40,436 bases of DNA from Desulfobacterales bacterium. Its GTDB lineage: Bacteria > Desulfobacterota > Desulfobacteria > Desulfobacterales > JARGFK01. A program made the position numbers and the translations under genes. Below, in pieces: positions 23,991 to 33,941 of the stretch. The number at the start of each line of letters is the position of its first letter. Positions within the stretch are counted from its first letter, which is position 1. The stretch lies in contig JARGFK010000035.1 of assembly GCA_029211065.1 (NCBI GenBank), forward strand, positions 1-40,436, given 5' to 3'. Under the pieces are notes generated by a model. That model saw only the letters and a program-made list of their open reading frames with translations, was not told the origin of the DNA and ran no database searches.

Positions 23991-24797
23991 ATGAAATTAT
24001 GCTTCAATGCCGGACCGGATCCTTTGGAGGAATACTTTCCGTTTGCCCATGAGAATGGATTCCCCTGGATGGAACTGAGCTGTAACAACCCCAAAAACTT
24101 TCTGGATAAGTTTACGCCCCAACGGATCGACGGCATCAAGAAACTGAGAGACAAGTATGGGCTGCGCTACGGCCTGCATTCGGCTTCATTTGTGAATTCA
24201 GGAGAAATTGAGCCGACCGTCCGCAAAGCGGTTCAGCAGCATCTCATCGACTATATGGAGCTGGCCCGGCAACTGGAGGCCGAATATATCGTCCTTCATT
24301 TCGGCTACCATTTCAGCCTGTTCCCGGATGAAGTCTTCCGCTGCCTGAAGACGACCTATACACCGGTGGTGGAACTGGCGGAGAAATACAAACTGCCCAT
24401 CGGAATTGAGAACATGAACAAGCTTCACAAAGACTGCGAAATTGTTTATCTGGGTGTGTATGTTGAAGAATTTCAGCAAATGTTCGAGGCCTTGCCGTCC
24501 AAGTATTTCGGTTTGACCCTGGATGTCGCCCATGCCAGCCTGCTGCCGGGGGGGCCGGAATCCTTTATCAAGGCGTTCCCGGATAAAATTATCAGCACCC
24601 ATATCAGCGACAATGACAAGGTCCTTGACCACCACCTGCCGGTGGGCGCCGGAAAGATAGACTTTAAAAAAGTCTTTGAGCAGTTGATCGGAATCAACTT
24701 CCAAGGGACCCTCAACATCGAATTGAAAAAAAATGATGAGCGCCTGCTGAGCAAACAACGCATGGAGCCGATGTTAAAAGAATTGGGTGTGCTGTAA
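23991..24797 (+). CDS. Sugar phosphate isomerase/epimerase family TIM barrel
   Basis: A 268-residue xylose-isomerase-like (AP endonuclease 2 superfamily) barrel. The metal-binding positions appear in order: the Glu of PIGIENMNKL, the Asp and His of LTLDVAHASL, the His of STHISDND and the Glu of LNIELKKNDE. Members isomerise sugars or inositols; the substrate is unknown. GGAGGAGG lies a few bases before the ATG. A T8-C-TTGACA motif sits at 23865-23879. A strong terminator follows the gene (24833-24875), so it is its own unit. Confidence 0.85.
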   Translation: MKLCFNAGPDPLEEYFPFAHENGFPWMELSCNNPKNFLDKFTPQRIDGIKKLRDKYGLRYGLHSASFVNSGEIEPTVRKAVQQHLIDYMELARQLEAEYIVLHFGYHFSLFPDEVFRCLKTTYTPVVELAEKYKLPIGIENMNKLHKDCEIVYLGVYVEEFQQMFEALPSKYFGLTLDVAHASLLPGGPESFIKAFPDKIISTHISDNDKVLDHHLPVGAGKIDFKKVFEQLIGINFQGTLNIELKKNDERLLSKQRMEPMLKELGVL

Positions 24798-24832
24798 GAT
24801 AGGCACGCGGACATTATACCTGAAAGCGAATA

Positions 24833-24875
24833 CAACAGCTCCCGGCAGCCGGACGGCCGGGAGCTGTTGTTTTTT
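24833..24875 (+). terminator. Rho-independent terminator
   Basis: CAACAGCTCCCGGC (24833-24846) and GCCGGGAGCTGTTG (24856-24869) form a perfect 14-bp stem with a 9-nt loop, followed by six T (24870-24875). It ends the TIM-barrel gene. Confidence 0.95.
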
Positions 24876-24945
24876 ATACCCACACCGGCTTTGACGACAG
24901 CGGATATCTGCGCCCGAAAGACGGAATGACCCTTCCCCTTTTTCC

Positions 24946-24973
24946 TTGACAGCCTGCCTGTATTTCCAATAAT
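24946..24973 (+). promoter_or_regulatory. Promoter of the class II aldolase gene
   Basis: TTGACA (24946-24951), a 16-nt spacer and AATAAT (24968-24973) give a good sigma-70 promoter 47 nt before the start codon and 70 nt past the preceding terminator. Confidence 0.65.
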
Positions 24974-25020
24974 CTATGACAGTTTTCAAAATAATGATCC
25001 GTTATAAAAGGAGGTTTGCC

Positions 25021-26316
25021 ATGACCATAACAAAAGCAGTTAATCCCAAAGAATTTGAAAAAGCGCTGCAGACGGGCCGTCCCCCAAACGTGGTGAGCCT
25101 GTTCCCGAATTCAAGGGCCCTGATTGTCAGCGGCAAGGTGATCGACCGGGCACTGATGGCGAAAGGCAAAGCCATTACAATGGCGGCCAACGGGCGCAAT
25201 TATTTTGTGATACGCGGGGCGCTGCTGGCTGCCCAAAAGGCCAACGCCGCCATTATCATTGAAATCGCCAGGTCGGAGGGCGGGGCCAAAGCCTATTGCG
25301 CCGTCAATTACTGGAACATCGCCCGTTCAGTGGATGCATTGTGTAATGAACTGGGGATTACCATCCCGGTGGCGATCCATGCGGACCACTATGGCATCAA
25401 GAGCGAGGCGGATGTTGAATTCGCAAAGATTGAAATCCCCACCCTGTTTGAAGCCGGCATCACATCCATTGCCATCGATGCCTCGCATATGCCGGACGAC
25501 AAAAACCTGCTGGCCAATCTTGCGTTAAATCCGGTGGTGCCCGCCTGGGCCGGGCTGGAAACCGAAGTGGGGGAAATCAAAGGGAAACAGGGCCTTTCAA
25601 CCGTTCCCGAAGCACGGTTTTTGATTCAGGGGCTCAATGCCCATGGTATTTTCCCGGATTGGATTGCGCTGAACAACGGGACCACACACGGCATCGAGGC
25701 CAGCGATCAGGGCATCCAGGTCGAGCTGACGGCCGAGATTCATAAAGCCATCGAAAAGTATAAGGTTTCCGGCGCCCAGCACGGCACTTCCGGGAACAGC
25801 TCCGACCGGTTGCGTGAAATCGCGGCCAAAACCCGGACCACCAAGGCAAACGTGGCCACGGCGCTGCAGATGATTTCCTGGGGGCTGGAGGTAAACGACT
25901 ACGGCAATGCCATTCTGGACGATGACGGCAATTTTATCAAGGTGAAGGACCAGGGCGTGACCGAATCGATGTGGTCTGAAATAGTGGCGTATGCACAGTC
26001 AAAAGGACTCAAGAAAGGCGACTACAAGAATCTGAATATTGTTTTTGAGAACAAGCTGCTGGGACAACCCCAAAAAGTCAGGGACCGGATGACCCAGCGG
26101 GTTGCGGACTTCGTCTATAACATGCTTGTAAAAGTGCTCAATGCGGGAGACACCGCACCGCTGGCCATGGAAGCAATTCTTAAGACCGGATCTTATGACG
26201 TGGGACCGAAAGTCGGGCGTATTGAAAATCCGGATGACTGGACGCCTGCAAAAATTGCCGAGCGGGCTGCTGCCATAGACAGCGACAAAGGGCCCAAGGG
26301 TAACTTTGACGATTAA
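25021..26316 (+). CDS. Class II (metal-dependent) aldolase family protein
   Basis: A 431-residue member of the FbaA/GatY/KbaY superfamily, zinc aldolases that cleave ketose bisphosphates to dihydroxyacetone phosphate. The visible site elements are IPVAIHADHYG with two metal-ligand-type His, AIDASHMPDD, GLETEVGEIKGKQG, ALNNGTTHG and GAQHGTSGNSSD. It is longer than typical FBP aldolase (about 340-360) and QHGTSG replaces the usual HGGSG, so it is a divergent subgroup and may use another sugar. I chose ATG 25021 because AAAGGAGG lies 7 nt upstream. Confidence 0.85.
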   Translation: MTITKAVNPKEFEKALQTGRPPNVVSLFPNSRALIVSGKVIDRALMAKGKAITMAANGRNYFVIRGALLAAQKANAAIIIEIARSEGGAKAYCAVNYWNIARSVDALCNELGITIPVAIHADHYGIKSEADVEFAKIEIPTLFEAGITSIAIDASHMPDDKNLLANLALNPVVPAWAGLETEVGEIKGKQGLSTVPEARFLIQGLNAHGIFPDWIALNNGTTHGIEASDQGIQVELTAEIHKAIEKYKVSGAQHGTSGNSSDRLREIAAKTRTTKANVATALQMISWGLEVNDYGNAILDDDGNFIKVKDQGVTESMWSEIVAYAQSKGLKKGDYKNLNIVFENKLLGQPQKVRDRMTQRVADFVYNMLVKVLNAGDTAPLAMEAILKTGSYDVGPKVGRIENPDDWTPAKIAERAAAIDSDKGPKGNFDD

Positions 26317-26405
26317 CGCCTAAATCATGCATGCTAAATTCAGGCGTTATTGACGGCTTCGCGCTTAAATGAATACACGCGATCCGGCGCTTTAAGGGTT
26401 TTCAT

Positions 26406-26912
26406 ATGCGACCAAAGACCCATTGTTATTACTGCGGGAGCCGCCTGACCCGAAAATACGTGGAGGGGGGCAACCGGCTTTTTTGTGAAACCTGTCAGGC
26501 CCCTATTTATGAAAACCCCGTGCCGGCCACTAGCCTGGTGGTTGCCGATGCTGAAAAAAATGTGGTTCTGGTAAAACGGGATGTGGAGCCTAAAAAGGGA
26601 TACTGGTGCCTGCCCGGCGGCTTCGTCGAGTTGGGTGAAACCCCCGATCAAGCGGCTTTAAGGGAGCTGCGGGAAGAGACCGGACTGAACGGTGAGATCG
26701 ACAAACTTCTGGGGGTGACCGCCGACAAAAGTGATCGGTATGGAAACGTCCTGATGATCGGTTATCTGGTGAAACGCTTTAGCGGCCGCCTGACGCCCGG
26801 TGATGATGCTGCTGCCGTTGCGTACTTTCAGCCGGAAAAGCTGCCGGAAATCGCTTTCAGCAGTCATCGCCATTTTTTAGAGATCTATTATGCATCTGTT
26901 TTCAGACCCTGA
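26406..26912 (+). CDS. Nudix hydrolase with N-terminal zinc ribbon
   Basis: A 168-residue NUDIX hydrolase. A zinc ribbon (C7, C10, C27, C30) precedes the Nudix fold. The Nudix box runs from G72 to L94 ([20 protein letters not shown] then TGL) and fits GX5EX7REUXEEXGU. Zinc-ribbon Nudix enzymes often cleave NADH or ADP-ribose-type diphosphates, but the substrate is not fixed by sequence. It starts 89 nt after the aldolase stop. Confidence 0.9.
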   Translation: MRPKTHCYYCGSRLTRKYVEGGNRLFCETCQAPIYENPVPATSLVVADAEKNVVLVKRDVEPKKGYWCLPGGFVELGETPDQAALRELREETGLNGEIDKLLGVTADKSDRYGNVLMIGYLVKRFSGRLTPGDDAAAVAYFQPEKLPEIAFSSHRHFLEIYYASVFRP

Positions 26913-26947
26913 GGTTTCAATAACGGGTAAACAGGGAGGCTGTAATT

Positions 26948-27316
26948 TTGCGGATACCGACCTATCAGATTTATAATGTACTTCAGCAATATACCGATAA
27001 GTTGACCGGCGTCGGCAGCGAAGGGGATGAGAACGGCGATGGCCGGGCAAATCCGGTGGATGACGCCGGTTTTTTTGCCTCCGGCAAGCGCCGGGAAATA
27101 TTTGAAACCATAACTCAGACAATCAAAGAGAAGGTCAGCCGGGTAAAGTTAAGCGGCCGCCAGGAGGGGAAAAACGGAACCCAGCCATCGGCAGACGTAA
27201 ATGGGAGCGCTATCGTTAAGAACGGAGAGTTCACACCGTTTGTTTACAATGTGATTGATAAGGATCATCGCAAGGTTAAACGGACGATTTCGGTTACCAG
27301 GTTTTCCGAACCTTGA
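26948..27316 (+). CDS. DVU0524-like small protein
   Basis: A 122-residue protein starting at TTG 26948, preceded by GGGAGG. The N-terminus [19 protein letters not shown] resembles a small family I know as DVU0524, linked with FlgM in Desulfovibrio; this is from memory. The middle is polar and disordered ([17 protein letters not shown]), followed by a helix ([20 protein letters not shown]). No flagellar gene is near. Its last 23 bp overlap the 3' end of hisF on the other strand. Confidence 0.55.
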   Translation: MRIPTYQIYNVLQQYTDKLTGVGSEGDENGDGRANPVDDAGFFASGKRREIFETITQTIKEKVSRVKLSGRQEGKNGTQPSADVNGSAIVKNGEFTPFVYNVIDKDHRKVKRTISVTRFSEP

Positions 27317-28073
27317 TGGCGCGGGAATCCAGAAATTTTTTAATCTCTGAAATGGTGTGGGTGCCGTAGTGAACCATCGAGGCGATCAGGGCCGCATCTG
27401 CTTTGCCGGTTGTCAGGACGTCCCTCAGATGTTCCGGTTTTCCGGCCCCGCCGGAAGCGATGACCGGTATGTCGACGTTTTCTGAAATTAGGGCCGTCAA
27501 GGTCAGCTCATATCCGTCTTTGGTCCCGTCGGCATCAATGGAATTGAGGCAGATTTCGCCGGCGCCGAGACGCTGCGCTTTAACGGCCCACTGCAGTGCA
27601 TCGATGCCCATAAAGGTCCTACCGCCGTTGATAACAATCTCATAGCCGGAAGGGATCTTTTTGCTTTTTTCCACCCGCTTTACATCCATTCCCAGGACCA
27701 CGCACTGATTGCCGAAGGCTTTGGCGCACTGGGAGATGATATCCGGATTTCTCACCGCAGCAGAATTGACGCTGATTTTTTCAGCCCCGGCCAGCAGGAC
27801 CGCGCGCATATCGTCGACCGTTCGGATTCCGCCGCCCACCGAAAAAGGGATAAAGATGGTTTCGGCCACACGCCGGACAACATCGATCATGATCCCTCTT
27901 TTTTCATGGGAAGCGGTGATGTCGTAAAACACGATTTCATCTGCGCCGGCTTCATAGTAAAATCGCGCCATTTCAATGGGATCACCGATTTCCACGTTGT
28001 TTTTAAATTTGATCCCCTTGGTGGTTTTGCCTTCATGCACATCCAGGCAGGGAATGATGCGTTTGCTTAGCAT
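27294..28073 (-). CDS. hisF: Imidazole glycerol phosphate synthase subunit HisF
   Basis: A 259-residue cyclase subunit of IGP synthase in histidine biosynthesis. The two catalytic Asp sit at their canonical numbers, D11 (RIIPCLDV) and D130 (VVLGMDVKR), with phosphate loops [11 protein letters not shown] and [14 protein letters not shown] chose the ATG at 28073, which overlaps hisH by 7 nt; upstream ATGs at 28085 and 28091 would only lengthen the overlap. With hisH it forms the ammonia-channelling complex. Confidence 0.95.
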   Translation of the reverse strand: MLSKRIIPCLDVHEGKTTKGIKFKNNVEIGDPIEMARFYYEAGADEIVFYDITASHEKRGIMIDVVRRVAETIFIPFSVGGGIRTVDDMRAVLLAGAEKISVNSAAVRNPDIISQCAKAFGNQCVVLGMDVKRVEKSKKIPSGYEIVINGGRTFMGIDALQWAVKAQRLGAGEICLNSIDADGTKDGYELTLTALISENVDIPVIASGGAGKPEHLRDVLTTGKADAALIASMVHYGTHTISEIKKFLDSRAIKVRKTW

Positions 28074-28699
28074 GATGGATTCCATCGACAAAAATTTTTT
28101 AAAATGGCCAGTCCGGGCTGGCCGCTTTTTTCCGGATGAAACTGGGTCGCAACCAGATTTTTAATTCCCATGACCGATGCAAATGAAATGCCATATTGGG
28201 TGGTCGCGATAATGTCGGCCGGGTCGGCCGGCTCCGGATAATAACTGTGCACGAAATAAAATTCAGCATCAGGGTCGACCCCATCCAACAGGGGGTGACG
28301 GTTCTGGACATGGATGCGGTTCCATCCCATGTGCGGTATTTTTAAACGGCCGCCCCCTTTGGACTGAATGTTTGACGAAAACACCCGCACCGATCCGTCC
28401 ATCAACCCGAGACAGGCAACCTGGTTCTCATCACTGTGGCCCATAATGATTTGTGTACCCAGACAGATCCCTAGAACCGGTTTGCCCTTGTGAAATTGAG
28501 ATGCAATGATGTTGTCAAGCCCCAACCGTTTCAGGCTCTGCATCGCCGATCCGGCGGCGCCGACCCCGGGGAAGATAATTCGCTCTGAACGTTCAATCTC
28601 AGCCTTGTCGCTGGTGACCATGCAGGGAAAGCCCAGGTAAGTCACCGCCCGGGCGACACTGGTCAGATTGCCGGCATCATAGTCGATAATCGCGATCAT
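28067..28699 (-). CDS. hisH: Imidazole glycerol phosphate synthase glutaminase subunit HisH
   Basis: A 210-residue class I glutamine amidotransferase that feeds ammonia to HisF. The triad is C79 (VLGICLGTQ), H188 and E190 (TQFHPEKSG), with the oxyanion-type [12 protein letters not shown] loop near residue 45. Length is typical. It is the upstream member of a two-gene unit with hisF; the other his genes are elsewhere. Confidence 0.95.
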   Translation of the reverse strand: MIAIIDYDAGNLTSVARAVTYLGFPCMVTSDKAEIERSERIIFPGVGAAGSAMQSLKRLGLDNIIASQFHKGKPVLGICLGTQIIMGHSDENQVACLGLMDGSVRVFSSNIQSKGGGRLKIPHMGWNRIHVQNRHPLLDGVDPDAEFYFVHSYYPEPADPADIIATTQYGISFASVMGIKNLVATQFHPEKSGQPGLAILKNFCRWNPSC

Positions 28700-28891
28700 A
28701 AAACGTTCCCAAAATCAGAATTGCTGCAATTGTCAATTGGTTAAAAAAACGCAACGCCTGCATCGTCTGGAGTGTTGGAATATTGGGTAATAAAATGAAT
28801 TGATCAGTTTTAGGATAAAATGGACGTTCTTGATCATCCATCATTCCATTATTCCATCACTCCGGTTCCCCATTTTTCCTCCCGACGCAGG

Positions 28892-29713
28892 TCACCGGTC
28901 GGCGGCTGATTTGGCTGTTTCCCAAAACAGGTCCATTTCCTTTGGGGTAAGGGACGCCAGGGTTTTGCCTGCCGCAGCAAGGTGTATCTCCATTTCTCTG
29001 AAGCGGGCTTCAAATTTTTTGGTTGCATCGGCCAGGGCCGTTTCCGGGTGAATATGGGCGAAGCGGGCCACATTGACCAGCGTGAAAAGAAGGTCGCCTA
29101 ATTCGAGCAACACGTTGCCTTGATTTAAACCGGTGCCGCCATCGGCCTGGATGGCGGATTTCAACTCGCGCCATTCCTCTTCCACCTTTGATAAAACGCC
29201 GTGCATGTCGTTCCAGTCAAACCCGGCCTTGGCCACCCGTTCTGAAATCCGGTAAGCGCGCATGAGGGCCGGCAGCCTGGAAGGCAGCGAATCCAGCAGC
29301 GATCCGTCAGGAGCCGACTTCTTTTCACTCGTTTTAATGGTATGCCACTGTTGTTTGACTTCCTCGGCACTTTCCAGGGGGGTGGATCCGAAAACATGCG
29401 GATGCCGGCGGGTCATCTTTTCGATATTCCGGGCGACGACATCCTCGATATTAAATTTTCCCGCTTCCTCAAAAAGTCGTGCAATAAAAAAAATGTGAAA
29501 TAAAACATCTCCCAGTTCTTCGCAGACGTTGTCCGGATCGTCTTTTTCAATGGCGTCGAGCAACTCATATAATTCTTCCACCAGATAGAGCGCCATGGAG
29601 CGGGAGGTCTGTTTTTTGTCCCAGGGGCAACCGTTTTTTCCCCTTAACGTTTCGATCAGTTGGATTAGGGCTTCGATTGAACAGGGGGTGCGGGTTTTCG
29701 GGGTTTTTTCCAA
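28892..29713 (-). CDS. mazG: Nucleoside triphosphate pyrophosphohydrolase MazG
   Basis: A 273-residue MazG with two helical MazG domains. The first has NGCPWDKKQTSRSMALYLVE and the EELYELLDAIE, EELGDVLFH metal-binding motifs; the second has the weaker EEEWRELKSAI and LELGDLLFTLVNVAR set. It hydrolyses non-canonical or excess NTPs, and in some bacteria ppGpp. It starts at TTG 29713 inside the cvpA gene (49-nt overlap), which implies coupled translation. It is unrelated to the MazEF toxin system at 17544. Confidence 0.93.
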   Translation of the reverse strand: MEKTPKTRTPCSIEALIQLIETLRGKNGCPWDKKQTSRSMALYLVEELYELLDAIEKDDPDNVCEELGDVLFHIFFIARLFEEAGKFNIEDVVARNIEKMTRRHPHVFGSTPLESAEEVKQQWHTIKTSEKKSAPDGSLLDSLPSRLPALMRAYRISERVAKAGFDWNDMHGVLSKVEEEWRELKSAIQADGGTGLNQGNVLLELGDLLFTLVNVARFAHIHPETALADATKKFEARFREMEIHLAAAGKTLASLTPKEMDLFWETAKSAADR

Positions 29714-30222
29714 ACGTCTTTGTATTCCTTTATTTTTGAGCTGTATTTGTCTTTCATGTCTTTGGAAATGACTTTGGCCATATTTTCTGAAACCATGCTG
29801 ACATGCGGCGCCAGCATTGAATCCTTTATGATTGCGGAATGTTTTGAAAGAAATGTTGTAAGCGCTATTAATAAAACGGATACAATCAGGATGCCCTTAA
29901 TCATGCCGAAACCAGCGCCGCAGATACGGTCCACCCAGCCTAAAAAAGCGATACTGAGGAGGTACTTGATGATTATACCCAGGATACTGATTAAAAAGAA
30001 AATAACGCAGAAAATGATCATAAAGCTCAGTATGTTCAAGTACGGTGTGCTGGATATCCAGCGTGCCAGGGGTTTGGCAAGGAGCGGATAATAGGAATAG
30101 GCGGCATAAAACCCGGCCAGGACCCCGATAATGGAAGATATTTCCTTTACCAGGCCTCTGAATATACCCCTGATCAGGCAGTAACTCAGTATGACGATGA
30201 TGACCATATCCAGTGGATTCAT
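29665..30222 (-). CDS. cvpA: CvpA family membrane protein
   Basis: A 185-residue protein with four hydrophobic helices (DMVIIVILSYCLIRGIFRGL at the start, then LNILSFMIIFCVIFFLIS, GMIKGILIVSVLLIALTTF) and a charged C-terminal tail. The RGIFRGLVKEISSIIGV segment is typical of CvpA, first named for colicin V production and now linked with envelope stress and bile resistance. GAGG precedes the ATG. It overlaps mazG. Confidence 0.85.
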   Translation of the reverse strand: MNPLDMVIIVILSYCLIRGIFRGLVKEISSIIGVLAGFYAAYSYYPLLAKPLARWISSTPYLNILSFMIIFCVIFFLISILGIIIKYLLSIAFLGWVDRICGAGFGMIKGILIVSVLLIALTTFLSKHSAIIKDSMLAPHVSMVSENMAKVISKDMKDKYSSKIKEYKDVWKKPRKPAPPVQSKP

Positions 30223-30447
30223 GATGCCTCAATACGAAACGGCACGAAAAAATCGTGCCCCGGTGCAACCGTCGATCAAAATAAACAAAAACAACGCTTT
30301 AAAATTTTTAGCGGTATCAAACAGTTAAACTAACAAAGCCGTTCCGGAGAGTCAAGGTGTTTTTCTGCTTGTGGCGCTCAACCATAAAATGGTGTTTGCA
30401 ATCATTGAAAAAGGTGTGGTAAGTGACCAGCGAGAGGTTTATGCACG

Positions 30448-31449
30448 ATGACAACACCCCAAACAAATATGGATGAAAACACCAATGAACCGCCGGTCAA
30501 GCTGGCTTTTCCAGATGTGGATCTGTTGCAGCAGCTTTTCGGGGAACACAGCCGCAATCTGCAGAAAATTGCTGCGGACGTGGATGTCAAGATCCATGCC
30601 AGGGGCAATGCGGTTTTTATCCAGGGGGATCGGGAGGCTGCCCAACTTGCGAAAAACATACTCGACCAGCTCTACGGCCTGCTCCAGGCGGGCTATCCGG
30701 TTTATCCCAATGATGTGGATTATGCGGTCCGGGCATTAAGTGAAAATGATCGGGTCCGCTTAAAAGATATTTTCCTCGACAAAATCTATATCACGTCAAC
30801 AAAGCGCTCCATTACGCCCAAAAGCACCGCCCAGAAGGACTATATTGACGCCATCCGGAATTATGATATTGTCTTCGGCATCGGCCCGGCCGGTACCGGT
30901 AAGACCTATCTGGCCATGGCCATGGCGGTTGCAGCCCTTTCTGAAAAAAAGGTGAATCGCATCATTCTCACCCGCCCTGCGGTGGAAGCCGGGGAAGCCC
31001 TGGGATTTTTACCCGGCGATCTGGCGGAGAAGGTTGATCCCTATTTGCGGCCGCTGTATGATGCGCTTCACGATATGATGCGCTTTGAAAAAGTTTCGAA
31101 CCTGCTGCTGAAGGGCATTATTGAAGTTGCGCCCCTTGCCTTTATGCGCGGCAGAACGCTGAATGACTCTTTTGTCATTTTAGATGAAGCCCAGAACACC
31201 ACGTCGGAACAGATGAAAATGTTCCTGACCCGGATCGGGTTCAGTTCCAAAGCAGTGATTACCGGGGACATCACCCAGATCGATCTGCCGGTGGGCCGGC
31301 CATCGGGCCTCATTGAAGCAAAGAATATTTTGCAGGATATCAAGGGGATACAGATGGTGTTTTTTTCAAAAAAGGATGTTGTCCGGCATAAACTGGTGCA
31401 GGAAATCATCAATGCCTATGAGCAGCTGGAAGCGGACCGAACAAAGTAA
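30448..31449 (+). CDS. phoH: PhoH family ATPase (YbeZ-like)
   Basis: A 333-residue P-loop ATPase. A KH-like N-terminal region ([20 protein letters not shown]) is followed by Walker A GPAGTGKT at about 148-155 and Walker [10 protein letters not shown]. PhoH/YbeZ proteins work with YbeY in RNA processing and ribosome quality control. The gene leads the phoH-HD-ybeY cluster and lies divergent from cvpA across a 225-bp gap. Confidence 0.92.
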   Translation: MTTPQTNMDENTNEPPVKLAFPDVDLLQQLFGEHSRNLQKIAADVDVKIHARGNAVFIQGDREAAQLAKNILDQLYGLLQAGYPVYPNDVDYAVRALSENDRVRLKDIFLDKIYITSTKRSITPKSTAQKDYIDAIRNYDIVFGIGPAGTGKTYLAMAMAVAALSEKKVNRIILTRPAVEAGEALGFLPGDLAEKVDPYLRPLYDALHDMMRFEKVSNLLLKGIIEVAPLAFMRGRTLNDSFVILDEAQNTTSEQMKMFLTRIGFSSKAVITGDITQIDLPVGRPSGLIEAKNILQDIKGIQMVFFSKKDVVRHKLVQEIINAYEQLEADRTK

Positions 31450-31520
31450 TCCGCGCGGTTAATGAACAAAGCGCTGCAGAGGACGGCAGCAAAATTTAAA
31501 CAATATCACGATTGCAATAT

Positions 31521-33941
31521 ATGGACATCGACAAAAGTAAAAAAACAGTGAGTGAATGGTTTGTTTCCAGCCAGTGGGTCCCATGGGGATTGTTGGTTGT
31601 CGTTACCCTCATATTTACCGGTATTTTTACACCGAGCATGGTTGCCATCAATTACTCTTACCAGATCGGCGATGTCGCCGATCGGGACATCAAAGCGCCG
31701 GCCGATTTTTTTATCGAGGACACCCAGGCGACCCTGGCAAACCGCCGTCAGGCGGCGGAAATCACCCTGACGGTTTACGACCATGATGTTTCACTGCTGA
31801 AAAAAACATCCCTGCGGATCCGTAAAGCCTTTGCCAAAATCCATTCCGTTTTTGAAGCGGAGTCGGAAGCCTCGATTGTTCAAACTGCCGAGTCCGCCAC
31901 CGGATCGGAAACGGCCGCAGCCGCCCCGAAAGAAGAAAAGAAATCCACCGAGGAACAGGTCTGGCAAATGAAGCCGGCCTTTGAAAAGGAAATCGGTTTC
32001 AGCATCAGTAAAGGCGCTTATCGGATATTGATCAAAGAAAAATTTTCCGAGGAGATCACCGATTATACGGTTAAAATATTGTCCCAGATTCTGGAAAACG
32101 GCGTAGTGACCAACAAAGATCTGCTGTTGAAAGAAATGGACAGGGGCATCACCCTGAGGGAAGTCGAGTCTAAAAACGAGCACGTGGAACAGAACTTGAA
32201 ATCGTATTACGGTCATGACCAGGCCAAAACCATGGTGCGGGTCATCGGCCAACCGCTGCTCAAGGATCACCACTATACGGTGCGGGACCTCATTGTGGAT
32301 TTCGTTCAGGAATTGGTGCAGCCGAATATCACCCTGAACAAGAGCGAGACCGAAGAGCGAAAAAAACGGGCGGCGTCTGAAGTTAAACCGGTCTTATATC
32401 AGATCAAAGCCGGCGAAATGTTGCTGCGCGAAGGCGAAAGGGTTACCGACTTTCAGCTGCTGAAGCTGAAAGCAATCCAGGGCCAGATAAAAAATGAACG
32501 CCTGCTGGCCGTCAGCAGCAGTGTCGCGGTATTGGTTTTATGCCTGTTCATGTCCACCTATCTGCTGTATTTGCGTCGCAATCAGCAGGTGGAAACAACC
32601 CACAACAAAAACCTTCTGTTTATCGCCAGCGTCCTGGTGACATTTTTTGTTTTGGCCAGGGTTTCGGCATCCTTGTCGGATTCCATTAATGTAACCATGC
32701 CCTTTTCAATCACAGCCAATTCATTGTGGTACGCTATTCCCATTGCATCCGCCGCCATGATCGTGTGTCTGTTTATGGGCCTGGATGTCGCCATTCCGGT
32801 TGCCCTGGTGCTGGCGGTCTGCAGCGCCGTTATATTTAAGAACCGGTTAGAGGTATTTATTTATTTCCTGATTAACGGCTTTATGGCGGCCTACTGGATT
32901 CAGAGTTGCCGGGAGCGCAAGGTATTTATCAAGGCCGGCGTCAAACTCGGCGGCCTGAATGTGGTCCTGGCGACAGCCATTGATATTTATGTGGCGGAGC
33001 TCACCGGGTTTGAGATCGTATCGGTTTGGGTCTTCGCGTTTTTAGGCGGTATGGGCGCGGGCATCATTACCGCCGGCATTGCGCCCATCGTGGAAATCGC
33101 CTTCGGCTACCCCAGCGACATCACCCTGCTGGAACTGGCCAATCTGGATCGACCGATTCTCAGAAGGCTGATGATTGAAGCGCCCGGAACCTATCATCAT
33201 TCCGTCATCGTCGGGTCCATGGTAGAGGCGGCTGCTTCCGAGATAAGGGCCAATCCGCTTCTGGCAAAAGTCTGCGGATACTATCACGATATCGGAAAAA
33301 TTCGAAAGCCGCTCTATTTTATCGAAAACCAGGCAAACGGGAAAAATAAGCACGACAAACTGGCGCCTTCCATGTCGAGCCTGATATTGATCGCCCATGT
33401 GAAGAACGGGGTTGAAATTGCCCGGGAGAACAAGCTGCCCCAGATCATCATCGACAACATCCGGCAACACCACGGCACCAGCCTGATCAGCTACTTTTAC
33501 GATAAAGCCAAGCAGTTAAAGGGAGAAGATGCGGTAAAAATAGACAACTTCCGGTATCCGGGCCCCAAGCCCCAGACCCGTGAAGCCGCCCTGGTGATGC
33601 TGGGCGATGTGGTCGAAGCTGCTTCGCGAACCCTGGAAAACCCGACACCTGCTCGGCTGCAGGGTCTGGTACAGCACCTGATCAATAAAATTTTTTCCGA
33701 CGGCCAGCTCGATCATTGTGAGCTGACGCTCAAAGACCTGGATAATATCGCCAAGAGCTACAACAAAATATTAAACGGGGTCCATCACCACCGCATCGAG
33801 TACAGCGAAAGCAGTGCAGCAACCAGGGGGAAAGCAAAAAATGGGGGTTCTGATCAGCAACCGGCAAGGCAAAATCAGGATAACGCAAAAGAAAATGGTT
33901 CAAAAGGCCCAGGCCATCTTAAACGCCTTGGACTCTCCTGA
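31521..33941 (+). CDS. Membrane HD-domain phosphohydrolase (7TMR-HD, PgpH-like)
   Basis: An 806-residue protein. After one N-terminal helix come an extracellular region of about 300 residues (7TMR-HDED type), about seven membrane helices (roughly 335-530), and a cytosolic HD domain with TYHHSVIVGSMVEAA (about 557) and YYHDIGK (about 587). Related proteins hydrolyse cyclic di-AMP. I took ATG 31521 rather than TTG 31512; neither has a clear ribosome site. The charged tail (from about 770) is coded by sequence that also encodes the start of ybeY. Confidence 0.9.
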   Translation: MDIDKSKKTVSEWFVSSQWVPWGLLVVVTLIFTGIFTPSMVAINYSYQIGDVADRDIKAPADFFIEDTQATLANRRQAAEITLTVYDHDVSLLKKTSLRIRKAFAKIHSVFEAESEASIVQTAESATGSETAAAAPKEEKKSTEEQVWQMKPAFEKEIGFSISKGAYRILIKEKFSEEITDYTVKILSQILENGVVTNKDLLLKEMDRGITLREVESKNEHVEQNLKSYYGHDQAKTMVRVIGQPLLKDHHYTVRDLIVDFVQELVQPNITLNKSETEERKKRAASEVKPVLYQIKAGEMLLREGERVTDFQLLKLKAIQGQIKNERLLAVSSSVAVLVLCLFMSTYLLYLRRNQQVETTHNKNLLFIASVLVTFFVLARVSASLSDSINVTMPFSITANSLWYAIPIASAAMIVCLFMGLDVAIPVALVLAVCSAVIFKNRLEVFIYFLINGFMAAYWIQSCRERKVFIKAGVKLGGLNVVLATAIDIYVAELTGFEIVSVWVFAFLGGMGAGIITAGIAPIVEIAFGYPSDITLLELANLDRPILRRLMIEAPGTYHHSVIVGSMVEAAASEIRANPLLAKVCGYYHDIGKIRKPLYFIENQANGKNKHDKLAPSMSSLILIAHVKNGVEIARENKLPQIIIDNIRQHHGTSLISYFYDKAKQLKGEDAVKIDNFRYPGPKPQTREAALVMLGDVVEAASRTLENPTPARLQGLVQHLINKIFSDGQLDHCELTLKDLDNIAKSYNKILNGVHHHRIEYSESSAATRGKAKNGGSDQQPARQNQDNAKENGSKGPGHLKRLGLS

